A stretch of 38,532 nucleotides of DNA from VBDM01 sp035280025 (lineage in GTDB: Bacteria > Pseudomonadota > Gammaproteobacteria > Burkholderiales > SG8-39), in assembly GCA_035280025.1 (NCBI GenBank), contig DATEGT010000221.1:1-38532 (forward strand). Reading direction: 5' to 3'. Positions 23,234-31,852 of this stretch are shown piece by piece; the first letter of the stretch is position 1; every line of letters begins with the position of its first letter. A program made the position numbers and the translations under genes. The notes below the pieces were generated by a model, which saw only the letters and a program-made list of their open reading frames with translations, did no database searches and was not told the origin of the DNA.

Positions 23234-24250
23234 ATGAAAGTCTATTACGACAAGGACGCGGATCTCTCGCTCGTCAAGGGGAAGAAGATCACCATCGTGG
23301 GCTACGGTTCGCAGGGACACGCCCATGCGCTCAATCTCAACGACTCCGGCGTCAAGGTCACGGTCGGGCTGCGCAAGGGCGGCGCTTCCTGGGAAAAGGC
23401 CGCGAAGGCCGGGCTGAACGTCCAGGAGGTCGCCGAGGCCGTCAAGGGCGCCGACTTCGTCATGATGCTCATGCCCGACGAGCACATCGCTGCGGTGTAC
23501 GCCGCGGAGGTCGAGCCGAACATACGCAAGGGCGCGACCCTGGGGTTCGCTCACGGGTTCAACATCCACTACGGACAGGTGAAGCCGAGAGAGGACCTCG
23601 ACGTCGTGATGATCGCGCCCAAGGCGCCGGGACACACGGTGCGCTCGACCTACGCTCAGGGCGGGGGCACGCCGATGCTCATCGCGGTGCATCGCGACCA
23701 GAGCAAGAAGGCGCGCGATCTGGCTCTTTCCTACGCGGCAGCGATCGGCGGAGCGCGCGCCGGCGTGATCGAGACCACCTTCAAGGAAGAGACCGAAACC
23801 GACCTCTTCGGCGAGCAGACCGTGCTCTGCGGCGGATGTGTCGAGCTCGTGAAAGCGGGCTACGAAGTGCTGACCGAGGCGGGCTACGCGCCCGAGATGG
23901 CCTACTTCGAGTGCCTGCACGAGCTGAAGCTGATCGTCGACCTGATGTACGAAGGCGGGATCGGAACGATGAACTATTCGATATCGAACAACGCCGAATA
24001 CGGCGAATACGTGAGCGGGCCGAAAGTCATCACGCCGGAAACGAAGAACGCGATGCGCGCAATACTCGCGCGCATCCAGTCGGGGGAGTACGCGAAGGAA
24101 TTCATCATCGAAAATCGCGCCGGCGCCCCGACCCTGTTGTCGCGCCGCCGCATGACCGCCGAGCATCCGATCGAGGTCGTCGGCGAGAAGCTCAGGGCCA
24201 TGATGCCCTGGATCAAGAAGAACAAGCTCGTCGACACGAGCAGGAACTGA
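23234..24250 (+). CDS. ilvC: Ketol-acid reductoisomerase (class I)
   Basis: Predicted 338 aa, the size of class I enzymes. It catalyses the second step of branched-chain amino acid synthesis: isomerisation and NADPH-dependent reduction of acetolactate. The Rossmann motif GYGSQGHAHALNLNDSG is near the N-terminus. The metal and substrate residues lie in the knotted C-terminal domain (DLFGEQTVLCGG, FECLHELKLIVDLMYEGG, SNNAEYGEY). The ATG at 23234 is preceded by AGAGGAAA. It follows ilvH by 38 bases and psd by 12 bases follows, which indicates one transcript. Confidence 0.98.
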   Translation: MKVYYDKDADLSLVKGKKITIVGYGSQGHAHALNLNDSGVKVTVGLRKGGASWEKAAKAGLNVQEVAEAVKGADFVMMLMPDEHIAAVYAAEVEPNIRKGATLGFAHGFNIHYGQVKPREDLDVVMIAPKAPGHTVRSTYAQGGGTPMLIAVHRDQSKKARDLALSYAAAIGGARAGVIETTFKEETETDLFGEQTVLCGGCVELVKAGYEVLTEAGYAPEMAYFECLHELKLIVDLMYEGGIGTMNYSISNNAEYGEYVSGPKVITPETKNAMRAILARIQSGEYAKEFIIENRAGAPTLLSRRRMTAEHPIEVVGEKLRAMMPWIKKNKLVDTSRN

Positions 24251-24262
24251 CCGCCGCGCGGA

Positions 24263-24916
24263 ATGAACGCGAGCTATCCGCACCCCATCATCGCCCGGGA
24301 AGGGTGGCCTTTTCTGGCGGCTGCAGTCGCGGCGGCCGCCATTGCGAGCTGGTTCGCAGGATGGTGGTCCGCGCCCCTCTGGCTCGCGGCGCTGTTCGTG
24401 CTGCAGTTCTTTCGCGACCCCGCGCGGGAAATCCCCGGTGACGCGCGCAGCGTGGTGTCTCCGGCGGACGGGCGCATCGTCGCGGTCGAGCATGCCAGGG
24501 ACCCTTACCTCGACCGCGAATCGATCAAGATCAGCGTGTTCATGAACGTCTTCAACGTGCATTCCAACCGCTCTCCGGTGGACGGCCGGGTGCAGAAGCG
24601 CTGGTACAACCCTGGAAGCTTCGTCAACGCCGCGCTCGACAAGGCTTCCGCGGAAAACGAGCGCAACGCCTTGTGGCTGCGCACTTCCGCGGGAGCCGAT
24701 GTCACCTGCGTGCAGGTCGCCGGGCTGATCGCGCGGCGCATCCTGTGCTACGTTCGCGAGGGTGACGGCCTCGCACGGGGACAACGATTCGGATTCATCC
24801 GTTTCGGATCCCGGGTCGATATCTACGTCCCCAGGGACGCCAGGCCGGTCGCCGCGCTCGGCGACAAGGTCTTCGCGAGCAGCACGGTGCTCGCCACATT
24901 GGCCGATCATGTTTGA
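24263..24916 (+). CDS. psd: Phosphatidylserine decarboxylase proenzyme (short form)
   Basis: Predicted 217 aa, the short type common in betaproteobacteria. It makes phosphatidylethanolamine from phosphatidylserine at the inner membrane. Two hydrophobic stretches near the N-terminus (about 17-48) anchor it. The proenzyme cleaves itself between Gly182 and Ser183 (FIRFGSRVDIYVP), turning the serine into the pyruvoyl cofactor. Other family stretches are VVSPADGRIV, FMNVFNVHSNRSPVDG and the C-terminal GDKVFASSTVLATL. The stop codon lies inside the pssA start (eight-base overlap), coupling the two consecutive enzymes of the pathway. Confidence 0.95.
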   Translation: MNASYPHPIIAREGWPFLAAAVAAAAIASWFAGWWSAPLWLAALFVLQFFRDPAREIPGDARSVVSPADGRIVAVEHARDPYLDRESIKISVFMNVFNVHSNRSPVDGRVQKRWYNPGSFVNAALDKASAENERNALWLRTSAGADVTCVQVAGLIARRILCYVREGDGLARGQRFGFIRFGSRVDIYVPRDARPVAALGDKVFASSTVLATLADHV

Positions 24917-25682
24917 GCCCGGCTTCCGCAAGCCGCTCCTGAACAGCGAAATCCGGCGGCGCGGGATCTACCTGCTGCCCAATCTCTTCACGACCGCGGC
25001 CCTGTTCACGGGGTTCTATGCCATCGTGATGGCGATGAACCAGCGCTTCGTCGACTCCGCCATCGCCATCTTCATCGCCATGTTTCTCGATTGGTCAGAC
25101 GGGCGCGTCGCGCGGCTGACGCGCACGCAGAGCGCGTTCGGCGCAGAGTACGACTCGCTTTCCGACATGGTGTGCTTCGGCGCTGCGCCGGCGCTCGTGA
25201 TGTACGAGTGGGCTCTCAAGGATCTCGGTCGCTTCGGCTGGATCGCGGCGTTCGTCTACTGCGCGGGCGCGGCGCTGCGGCTCGCGCGCTTCAACACCAA
25301 CATCGACATCGTCGACAAGCGCTTCTTCCAGGGACTGCCCAGCCCCGCCGCCGCAGCGCTCGTCGCCGGATTTCTCTGGTTGGCCAGCGACAACAAGATC
25401 CCCGTGGCGGACTACGGCATCCCCTGGGTGGCCGCTTTCCTGACCTTGTACGCCGGGCTGACGATGGTGAGCAACGTTCCGTTCTACAGCTTCAAGGTGA
25501 TCAACCTGAGGCGCTCGGTGCCGTTCGCGGTGATCCTCCTGATCGTCCTCGGCTTCGTCCTGATCTCGACCGACCCCCCGATCGTGCTGTTCCTCCTGTT
25601 CGTGGCCTACGGCATGTCGGGATACGTTTACTGGCTCTGGAAAAAGCGGCGCCCGGCCAAGCCGCCGGGGCAGTTGCAGTGA
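24909..25682 (+). CDS. pssA: CDP-diacylglycerol-serine O-phosphatidyltransferase
   Basis: Predicted 257 aa from ATG at 24909, overlapping psd by eight bases; the frame is open further upstream but that part is antisense-free psd sequence in another frame. The CDP-alcohol phosphotransferase motif D-G-x2-A-R-x8-G-x3-D-x3-D is perfect (Asp64, Gly65, Ala68, Arg69, Gly78, Asp82, Asp86). About seven hydrophobic segments make it an integral membrane enzyme. It produces phosphatidylserine, the substrate of Psd. The last four bases before and at its stop are GTGA, so a small leucine-rich reading frame can start on the pssA stop (25679). Confidence 0.95.
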   Translation: MFEPGFRKPLLNSEIRRRGIYLLPNLFTTAALFTGFYAIVMAMNQRFVDSAIAIFIAMFLDWSDGRVARLTRTQSAFGAEYDSLSDMVCFGAAPALVMYEWALKDLGRFGWIAAFVYCAGAALRLARFNTNIDIVDKRFFQGLPSPAAAALVAGFLWLASDNKIPVADYGIPWVAAFLTLYAGLTMVSNVPFYSFKVINLRRSVPFAVILLIVLGFVLISTDPPIVLFLLFVAYGMSGYVYWLWKKRRPAKPPGQLQ

Positions 25683-25789
25683 CGGCGGAAACCCGCTATA
25701 TTCCGCGCGTGTATTCCAGCCGCACATCGTTGAAGCTTCACCTCGGCAGCCTGCTTCTCGCCGGTCTGCTGCTGCGCCTCGCGCGCTAA
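25679..25789 (+). CDS. Leucine-rich short reading frame before leuA, candidate attenuator leader peptide
   Basis: A frame of 36 codons starts at GTG 25679, overlapping the pssA stop (GTGA), or of 26 codons from GTG 25709. Counted from GTG 25709, leucines stand at 8, 10, 12, 15-17, 20-22 and 24: ten of 26 residues, in runs of three. All codon families CTG, CTC, CTT and TTG are used. The frame ends 31 bases before a perfect hairpin (25820-25845), and leuA follows. This is the layout of a leucine operon attenuator. It could alternatively be a small membrane peptide or chance. The ribosome binding site for 25709 is weak, whereas 25679 may be translationally coupled to pssA. Confidence 0.6.
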   Translation: MTAETRYIPRVYSSRTSLKLHLGSLLLAGLLLRLAR

Positions 25790-25819
25790 ATACTCCACTC
25801 CCAATTCGGCAGTACCCGG

Positions 25820-25845
25820 TTCGCGGCACCCGCAGGTGCCGCGAA
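25820..25845 (+). terminator. Perfect hairpin before leuA (candidate attenuator terminator)
   Basis: TTCGCGGCACC and GGTGCCGCGAA form an uninterrupted 11-bp stem around a CGCA loop. It is followed by GTCATTTCAG, so the T-run is poor for a strict intrinsic terminator. A possible alternative pairing is GCTGCG (25771-25776, in the leader's last leucine run) with CGCGGC (25822-25827). The stem lies 41 bases before the leuA ATG. Confidence 0.6.
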
Positions 25846-25885
25846 GTCATTTCAGGCCTTATTGCATCCGACACGGAGCCTCATC

Positions 25886-27421
25886 ATGAAAGAGCACCTC
25901 ATCGTATTCGACACCACCATGCGCGACGGCGAGCAGAGCCCCGGCGCGTCAATGACCAAGGAAGAGAAGCTGCGCATCGCCCGCCAGCTGGAGCGCATGC
26001 GCGTCGACGTGATCGAGGCGGGTTTCGCGGCTTCCAGTCCCGGGGACTTCGAGGCCGTGCGCGCCGTATCCGGCATCGTCAAGGAGAGCGTTGTGTGCTC
26101 CCTCGCGCGCGCGAACGACCGGGACATCAAGCGCGCTGCCGAGGCAATCGAGCCGGCAAAGCAGAAGCGCATCCATACCTTCATCGCCACTTCTCCCATC
26201 CACATGGAGAAGAAGCTCAGGATGACTCCGGACCAGGTGTATACCGAGGCGGTAAACGCCGTGCGCTTCGCGCGCAAGTTCACCGACGACGTCGAGTTCT
26301 CCCCGGAAGACGCCGGGCGCTCCGAGTTCGATTTCCTGTGCCGGGTCCTCGAAGCGGTGATCCGCGAAGGAGCGGCGACCGTCAACATCCCGGATACCGT
26401 GGGCTACACCATGCCCGAGCAGTTCGGATCTCTCATCCGGCGCCTGCGCGAGCGCATTCCGAACGCCGACAAGGCGGTCTGGTCGGTGCACTGTCACAAC
26501 GACCTCGGGCTCGCGGTCGCGAATTCGCTGGCGGCGGTCATGAACGGCGCGCGCCAGGTCGAATGCACGGTGAACGGCCTGGGCGAGCGGGCGGGGAACG
26601 CCTCCCTCGAAGAGATCGTCATGGCCGTGCGCACGCGGCAGGACGTGTTTTCATGCGACACGCGCCTCGATAGCACGCAGATCGTGCCGGCAAGCCGGCT
26701 CGTTTCCGGCATCACCGGGTTCCCCGTCCAGCCCAACAAGGCGATCGTCGGTGCGAACGCCTTCGCGCACGAGGCCGGCATCCATCAGGACGGGGTTCTC
26801 AAGAGCCGCGAGACTTACGAGATCATGCGCGCGCAGGACGTGGGCTGGGCGGCGAACAAGCTGGTGCTGGGAAAGCATTCGGGGCGCAACGCCTTCAAGC
26901 AGCGCCTGAAGGAGCTGGGCATCGAACTGGAGTCCGACGACGCCTACAACAAGGCCTTCCAACGCTTCAAGGAGCTGGCCGACAAGAAGCACGAGATCTT
27001 CGACGAAGACCTTCAGGCCCTGGTGTCGGATGAAGCCGACGCCGCGGCCTCGGAGCGCTGGCGTCTGGTCTCGCTGCAGCAGGAGAGCGGCACCAGCAAG
27101 CGGCCGCGCGCGAACATCGTTCTCGCCGAAGGGGGCGCCGAGCATCCCGCGGCCTCCGAGGGCGACGGACCCGTGGACGCGACCTTCAAGGCGATCGAGA
27201 GCCTGGCGGGAAGCGGCGCCGAGTTGCTGCTCTATTCGGTCAATGCGGTGACGCAGGGCACCGAGTCGCAGGGCGAAGTCACCGTGAGGCTCGCGAAGAG
27301 CGGGAGAGTCGTCAACGGGGTGGGGTCCGACACGGACATCGTCGTGGCGTCCGCGAAGGCCTACGTCAATGCCCTGAACAGGCTTCAGAACAAGATGCAG
27401 CGGATCAATCCTCAGCGCTGA
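25886..27421 (+). CDS. leuA: 2-isopropylmalate synthase
   Basis: Predicted 511 aa from ATG at 25886, with GGAG nine bases upstream (an in-frame start at 25862 lacks this). It condenses acetyl-CoA and 2-oxoisovalerate, the first committed step to leucine. Motifs are DTTMRDGEQSPGASM near the N-terminus (metal site), the HCHNDLGLAVANSLAAV-type stretch (here SVHCHNDLGLAV), NGLGERAGNASLEE, and the C-terminal LeuA dimer regulatory domain (about 390-505) that binds leucine in known enzymes. It follows ilvB-ilvH-ilvC-psd-pssA, so the valine precursor is made by the same gene line. The upstream leucine-rich frame and hairpin suggest attenuation. Confidence 0.98.
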   Translation: MKEHLIVFDTTMRDGEQSPGASMTKEEKLRIARQLERMRVDVIEAGFAASSPGDFEAVRAVSGIVKESVVCSLARANDRDIKRAAEAIEPAKQKRIHTFIATSPIHMEKKLRMTPDQVYTEAVNAVRFARKFTDDVEFSPEDAGRSEFDFLCRVLEAVIREGAATVNIPDTVGYTMPEQFGSLIRRLRERIPNADKAVWSVHCHNDLGLAVANSLAAVMNGARQVECTVNGLGERAGNASLEEIVMAVRTRQDVFSCDTRLDSTQIVPASRLVSGITGFPVQPNKAIVGANAFAHEAGIHQDGVLKSRETYEIMRAQDVGWAANKLVLGKHSGRNAFKQRLKELGIELESDDAYNKAFQRFKELADKKHEIFDEDLQALVSDEADAAASERWRLVSLQQESGTSKRPRANIVLAEGGAEHPAASEGDGPVDATFKAIESLAGSGAELLLYSVNAVTQGTESQGEVTVRLAKSGRVVNGVGSDTDIVVASAKAYVNALNRLQNKMQRINPQR

Positions 27422-27459
27422 ACCTTACCTGGGTGCGTGTTTCTCGTAGAATGCGCCCC

Positions 27460-28671
27460 ATGATCTCGAGCCTGCAGCAGCTCGGCCGGTTCCTCGCGCA
27501 CGTGTTCCGGCGCTTCGATCAGGATCGCTGCCTGCAGATCGCTTCGAGCCTGACGTTCACGACGTTGCTCGCGCTGGTGCCGCTCGTCACCATCATGCTC
27601 ACGCTGATGTCCGCGTTCCCGGTCTTCTCCGGGCTGGGCGAGCACATTCATGCGTTTCTCCTCGCGAACATGCTGCCGGACAAGGCTGGCGAGGTCGTGA
27701 GCAGGTATATCGACCAGTTTACGGGCCGGGCGGGGCGCTTGACGGCGGTGGGCACGGCGTTCCTTGCCGTCACCGCCTTCCTGATGATGTTCACGATGGA
27801 GCGAGCGTTCAACTCCATCTGGCGGGTCTCGCGCCCGCGACCCGTCGCGCAGCGGATTCTCGTCTATTGGGCGGCGCTCACGCTGGGGCCGGTCCTGATC
27901 GGCGCCAGCCTGTCGATCACCTCGTATCTGGTCGGGGTCTCTCTGGGACTCACCCGCGCGACTCCGCTTGCGGGGACGGCGATCCTGTGGCTCGTCCCCT
28001 TCGTGCTGACCTGGGCGGCGTTCACGCTCGTTTACTTCGTGGTGCCGAACCGGGGAGTGAAGCCGCGTCACGCCCTGATCGGAGGCTTGGTGGCCGCATT
28101 CGTATTCGAGATCATGAAGCGGAGCTTCGCCTTCTATATCGCCCAGATCCCGACCTACACGCTGATCTACGGCGCGTTCGCGGTCGTACCGATCTTCCTG
28201 CTGTGGGTCTATTTTTCCTGGGTCGTGATCGTGATCGGCGCCCTGATCACCGCGCTCGCGCCGGATTTCGCCGTGCTGCGCGACGCGCCGGGGCAGGCGG
28301 CGCCCGGGTTCCGCGACGCCCTCGCGACGCTGGTGGTGCTCGCGCGCGCGCAGCAAGGTCCGAAGCTGCTCGATCTGAGGACCATCGCTCGCGCGACTTC
28401 GCTCACGGTGGATCAGACCGAGCAGCTTCTCGAGCGCATGGCGGCGCAGGGCTGGGTTGCACGCTCGGCCGGCGAGAGGTACGCGATGGTGTGCGACAAG
28501 GAGCGCCTGCTCGTGGGGGACGTGTATCGCGAGTTCGTCCTCGACGGGCGGGGGCCGCGAGGACGGCCGTACGGCGACGCCCTGGAGAGCGTCGTGAAGC
28601 AGCTCGCCGCGCGTGCGGATGAAACCCTGAGCCTGCCCCTCGGGCGGCTGCTCGAGGGAGAGGCCCCTTGA
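27460..28671 (+). CDS. YihY/BrkB family inner-membrane protein with C-terminal winged-helix-like extension
   Basis: Predicted about 403 aa; ATG at 27460 is chosen, with another ATG at 27451 possible and no clear ribosome binding site for either. Six hydrophobic segments (about residues 30-265) carry the family pattern ASSLTFTTLLALVPLVTIML, RAFNSIWRV and the conserved PNRGVKPRHALIGGLVAA. The extension of about 130 residues (DLRTIARATSLTVDQTEQLLERM...) looks like a winged helix and is usual for longer proteobacterial members. The family was once misnamed RNase BN; its role is unknown, possibly transport. It starts 38 bases after leuA and its stop overlaps the pyrF start. Confidence 0.85.
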   Translation: MISSLQQLGRFLAHVFRRFDQDRCLQIASSLTFTTLLALVPLVTIMLTLMSAFPVFSGLGEHIHAFLLANMLPDKAGEVVSRYIDQFTGRAGRLTAVGTAFLAVTAFLMMFTMERAFNSIWRVSRPRPVAQRILVYWAALTLGPVLIGASLSITSYLVGVSLGLTRATPLAGTAILWLVPFVLTWAAFTLVYFVVPNRGVKPRHALIGGLVAAFVFEIMKRSFAFYIAQIPTYTLIYGAFAVVPIFLLWVYFSWVVIVIGALITALAPDFAVLRDAPGQAAPGFRDALATLVVLARAQQGPKLLDLRTIARATSLTVDQTEQLLERMAAQGWVARSAGERYAMVCDKERLLVGDVYREFVLDGRGPRGRPYGDALESVVKQLAARADETLSLPLGRLLEGEAP

Positions 28672-29390
28672 ATCCGACCGCCTCGAAGCGCATTCCCCGG
28701 GAAGAGCGCTTGATCGCGGCCCTCGACGTCGCGAATGTCGAGCAGGCGAGGGGCCTGGTCGAGCGTCTGGGCGACAGCGTGCGCTTCTACAAGGTCGGCC
28801 TGGAGCTGTTCATGGCCGGCGGCGTGTTCGAGCTCGTCGATTGGCTGGCCAAACGAGGCAACAAGGTCTTCGCCGATCTGAAGTTCTTCGATATCCCGGA
28901 GACGGTCGCCGCGGCCGTGCGGGGGCTGCGCAACCGCGGCGTGACCTTCGCGACGGTCCACGGCAATCGGGCGATGCTCGAGGCCGCCGGAGCGGCAAAG
29001 GGAGAGGTGAAAATCCTCGCCGTCACCGTGCTGACCAGCCTCGACCGCGGCGACCTCGACGACCTGGGCTTCCGCTGCGACGTCGAGGAGCTGGTGCTGT
29101 CGCGCGCGCGGCGCGCCCTCGAAGCCGGTTGCGACGGCGTGATCTCGTCCGGAATGGAGGCGCCCGCGCTCAGGCGCGAGCTGGGCGACCGGCTCCTGGT
29201 GGTGACGCCGGGAATCCGGCCGGTGGAGAACCGCGCGAGCGACGACCAGAAACGCACGGTCGATGTCGCACAGGCCTTCGCGAACGGAGCCGACTACATC
29301 GTCGTCGGCCGCCCGATTCGACAGGCGCCGGACCCGCGCACGGCGGCGCAGGCGATTCAGGCCACGATCGCGAGCGTGTTTTCCGCCTGA
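28668..29390 (+). CDS. pyrF: Orotidine 5'-phosphate decarboxylase
   Basis: Predicted 240 aa. It turns OMP to UMP, the last step of de novo pyrimidine synthesis. The catalytic Lys-Asp array is present as Asp70, Lys72 and Asp75 in FADLKFFDIPET; ALDV (18-21) and VTPGIRP with the C-terminal VVGRPI phosphate loop are intact. The start is TTG at 28668, overlapping the upstream TGA (TTGA), with a strong ribosome binding site GGGAGAGG seven bases before. Length fits the short bacterial class. It is convergent with the lytic transglycosylase, six bases apart. Confidence 0.96.
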   Translation: MNPTASKRIPREERLIAALDVANVEQARGLVERLGDSVRFYKVGLELFMAGGVFELVDWLAKRGNKVFADLKFFDIPETVAAAVRGLRNRGVTFATVHGNRAMLEAAGAAKGEVKILAVTVLTSLDRGDLDDLGFRCDVEELVLSRARRALEAGCDGVISSGMEAPALRRELGDRLLVVTPGIRPVENRASDDQKRTVDVAQAFANGADYIVVGRPIRQAPDPRTAAQAIQATIASVFSA

Positions 29391-29396
29391 TCGCGT

Positions 29397-30020
29397 TCAG
29401 GTGAGCCCGGAATCCAGAATCGGGGCGAAGGTCAGCCTGCCTTGGTAGTACCAGGTGCTGCGCCAGGCGCCGATCACCATGTTCGGATAGTCGGACCGCC
29501 CCAGGGACCCGTTGTACCGTCCCAGGGCGCGACGCAGGTCGCCCTTTTCCGCGTCGATGTAGTATTTGAGGATGACGCAGCCGTAGCGCAGGTTGTTGCG
29601 CAGGCTGAAGAGATTGTCGCCCGGACGGCCGATCAGCCCCACCCAGAAGGGCATGACCTGCATGTACCCTCGTGCGCCCGAGCGCGAAACCGCGTACTTG
29701 CGGAAATTGCTCTCGACCTGGATCACCGCGAGCACCAGCTGCGGATCGATTTTCGCGCGGATCGCCTCGAAGTGAACCGTACGCAGGAACTGTATTCGCG
29801 AGTCGAAGTTGCTGATGCGGGGCTCGAGGCGCTGCGACATCTCGGTCAGCCAGTCGACCGCGGCCTCCGCGTTCTTGAAGGCGTGCTGCGACGGCTTGTC
29901 CGCGATCGACGCCTGGAGGCCCGCGCGGACCTCGGCGGCCAGCGGCTCGTAGATCTGCGCGCCCGCCAGGGCCGCTCCCGGGGCCAAGAGCGCCAGAGCG
30001 AGGCAGGCAGACGGCTTCAC
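29397..30020 (-). CDS. Periplasmic lytic transglycosylase (SLT domain)
   Basis: Predicted 207 aa. A signal peptide covers about residues 1-20 (MKPSACLALALLAPGAALAG). The SLT catalytic domain has Glu103 in VIQVESNFRKYAVS and the GARGYMQVMPFW pattern, followed by NLRYGCVILKYYI and the later ALGRYNGS (ALAxYNxG-like). It cleaves peptidoglycan glycan strands to 1,6-anhydromuramic ends. The start overlaps the proS stop by four bases, so it is translated in the proS operon. I recall this transglycosylase next to proS in other betaproteobacteria. Confidence 0.92.
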   Translation of the reverse strand: MKPSACLALALLAPGAALAGAQIYEPLAAEVRAGLQASIADKPSQHAFKNAEAAVDWLTEMSQRLEPRISNFDSRIQFLRTVHFEAIRAKIDPQLVLAVIQVESNFRKYAVSRSGARGYMQVMPFWVGLIGRPGDNLFSLRNNLRYGCVILKYYIDAEKGDLRRALGRYNGSLGRSDYPNMVIGAWRSTWYYQGRLTFAPILDSGLT

Positions 30021-31723
30021 GACGCGGCCCGCAGCGCCGAGAGCGCCTGATCGGCGGGAATTCTGCGGCTTTCCTTGTCCCGCCGGCCCTGGTATTCGAT
30101 CGTCCGGTCCTTGAGCCCGCGCTCACCGACCACGAAGCGATGCGGAATGCCGATCAGCTCCGCGTCGGCGAACATCACGCCGGGGCGCTCGTCACGGTCG
30201 TCCAGGAGGACTTCGAAGCCGGCGTCGGTGAGCTCGCGGTAGATCGAATCGGCGGCTTCGCGGACTGCGGCGCTCTTGGCGTAGCCGATCGGGACCAGCG
30301 CAACCTGAAACGGCGCGATCGGCTCCGGAAAGACGATGCCGCGCTCGTCGTGGTACTGCTCGATCGCGGCGCCCACGATACGGGTGACGCCGATCCCGTA
30401 GCAGCCCATTTCGAAGGGACGGCTGCCGCCGGATTCGTCGAGAAAGGTCGCTTTCATCGATTCCGAGTACTTGGTGCGCAGCTGGAAGATGTGGCCGACC
30501 TCGATACCGCGCACGATCTCGAGCGGACCCTTCCCGTCGGGGCTCGGGTCCCCGGACACGACTTTGCGGATGTCGCCGACCTGGGAGGGCTCGGCGCAAT
30601 CCCTTCCGAAGTTGACACCGGTAAGGTGAAAGCCTTCCTCGTTCGCGCCGCATACGAAATCGCTCATCGCCGCCACCGCGCGGTCGGCGATCACGCCGAC
30701 GCCGGACCGCGCGCCTACCGGACCGATGTATCCGGGTTTGCAGCCCAGGAAGCGCTCTATCTCGGCGTCGCTCGCGAAGCGGAACGGATCCAGGCCCGGG
30801 ACTTTCTGCACCTTGATCTCGTTCAGCGAGTGATCGCCGCGGAGCAGCAGCAAGAAGAACCTCGCGTCGTGCATGACGGCGATCGCCTTCACCGTTCTCT
30901 GGAGCGGCAAGCGGAGAAGCTCGGCCACGTCCTCGCAACGGGTCTTCCCCGGGGTCGGCACCTTCTTCATCGCTTCGGCCGGCGCCTTGCGCGGCGCGCC
31001 CGGGGCCACGGCCTCCGCGAGCTCGACGTTCGCCGCGTAGTCGGACTTCGGGCAGAAGGCGATGGCGTCTTCGCCGGATTCGGCGAGCACGTGAAACTCC
31101 TGCGAGCCCGTGCCGCCGATCGCGCCGGGGTCGGCGGAAACGGCCCGGAACTTCAGGCCGAGCCGGGTGAAGATGCGTGTGTACGTCTCGTACATGTTCC
31201 GGTACTCGCGCTGCAGGTCGGCATAGTCGGCGTGGAAGGAATAGCCGTCCTTCATGGTGAACTCGCGCCCACGCATGACCCCGAAGCGCGGCCGGATCTC
31301 GTCGCGGAACTTGGTTTGTATCTGGTAGAAATGAACCGGCAGCTGGCGGTAGCTCCGGATTTCCCGCCGCGCGACATCGGTGATCACTTCCTCGTGCGTC
31401 GGACCGACGCAGAAATCGCGGTCGTGGCGGTCCTTGAGGCGAAGGAGCTCCGGTCCGTATTTCTGCCAGCGCCCGGATTCCTGCCACAGCTCGGCGGGCT
31501 GCACCGCCGGCATGAACAGCTCGATCGCCCCCGCGCGATTCATCTCCTCGCGCACGATGGCTTCGACCTTGCGCAGGACCCGCAGGCCGAGCGGCAGCCA
31601 GGTATAGATCCCTCCGGCGAGCCTGCGGATCAGACCGGCGCGGATCATCAGCTTGTGACTTACCAGCTCGGCATCTGAGGGAGCTTCCTTGAGCGTGGCG
31701 AGAAAGTATCGAGACGTGCGCAT
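30017..31723 (-). CDS. proS: Prolyl-tRNA synthetase (bacterial type)
   Basis: Predicted 568 aa from ATG at 31723, giving MRTSRYFLATLKEAPSDAEL; 25 residues upstream are unmatched. The class II core motifs are GLRVLRKVEAIVREEMNR near the N-terminus, the motif 2 region FRDEIRPRFGVMRGREF and motif 3 GCYGIGVTRIVGAAIEQ. Between motifs 2 and 3 lies the INS editing domain (about residues 225-400) that hydrolyses Ala-tRNA-Pro. The C-terminal anticodon domain is normal. It is divergent from rppH (129-base gap) and overlaps the lytic transglycosylase by four bases. Confidence 0.98.
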   Translation of the reverse strand: MRTSRYFLATLKEAPSDAELVSHKLMIRAGLIRRLAGGIYTWLPLGLRVLRKVEAIVREEMNRAGAIELFMPAVQPAELWQESGRWQKYGPELLRLKDRHDRDFCVGPTHEEVITDVARREIRSYRQLPVHFYQIQTKFRDEIRPRFGVMRGREFTMKDGYSFHADYADLQREYRNMYETYTRIFTRLGLKFRAVSADPGAIGGTGSQEFHVLAESGEDAIAFCPKSDYAANVELAEAVAPGAPRKAPAEAMKKVPTPGKTRCEDVAELLRLPLQRTVKAIAVMHDARFFLLLLRGDHSLNEIKVQKVPGLDPFRFASDAEIERFLGCKPGYIGPVGARSGVGVIADRAVAAMSDFVCGANEEGFHLTGVNFGRDCAEPSQVGDIRKVVSGDPSPDGKGPLEIVRGIEVGHIFQLRTKYSESMKATFLDESGGSRPFEMGCYGIGVTRIVGAAIEQYHDERGIVFPEPIAPFQVALVPIGYAKSAAVREAADSIYRELTDAGFEVLLDDRDERPGVMFADAELIGIPHRFVVGERGLKDRTIEYQGRRDKESRRIPADQALSALRAAS

Positions 31724-31852
31724 GGCGCCAAAGCACGTGAAACGCGACATTCTACTTGAACTCACCTGTCTCATTCGGCGCGGGAATCGCTGCTTCAAAT
31801 CCCGAGGGATTTATGGAAGAATGGGCGCAGACAGACTCTTGCGGGACTGCGT

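Noticed and set aside
30140..31678. Plus-strand open frame of over 500 codons opposite proS
   Set aside because: Antisense shadow of proS; composition is not protein-like and no motif is visible.
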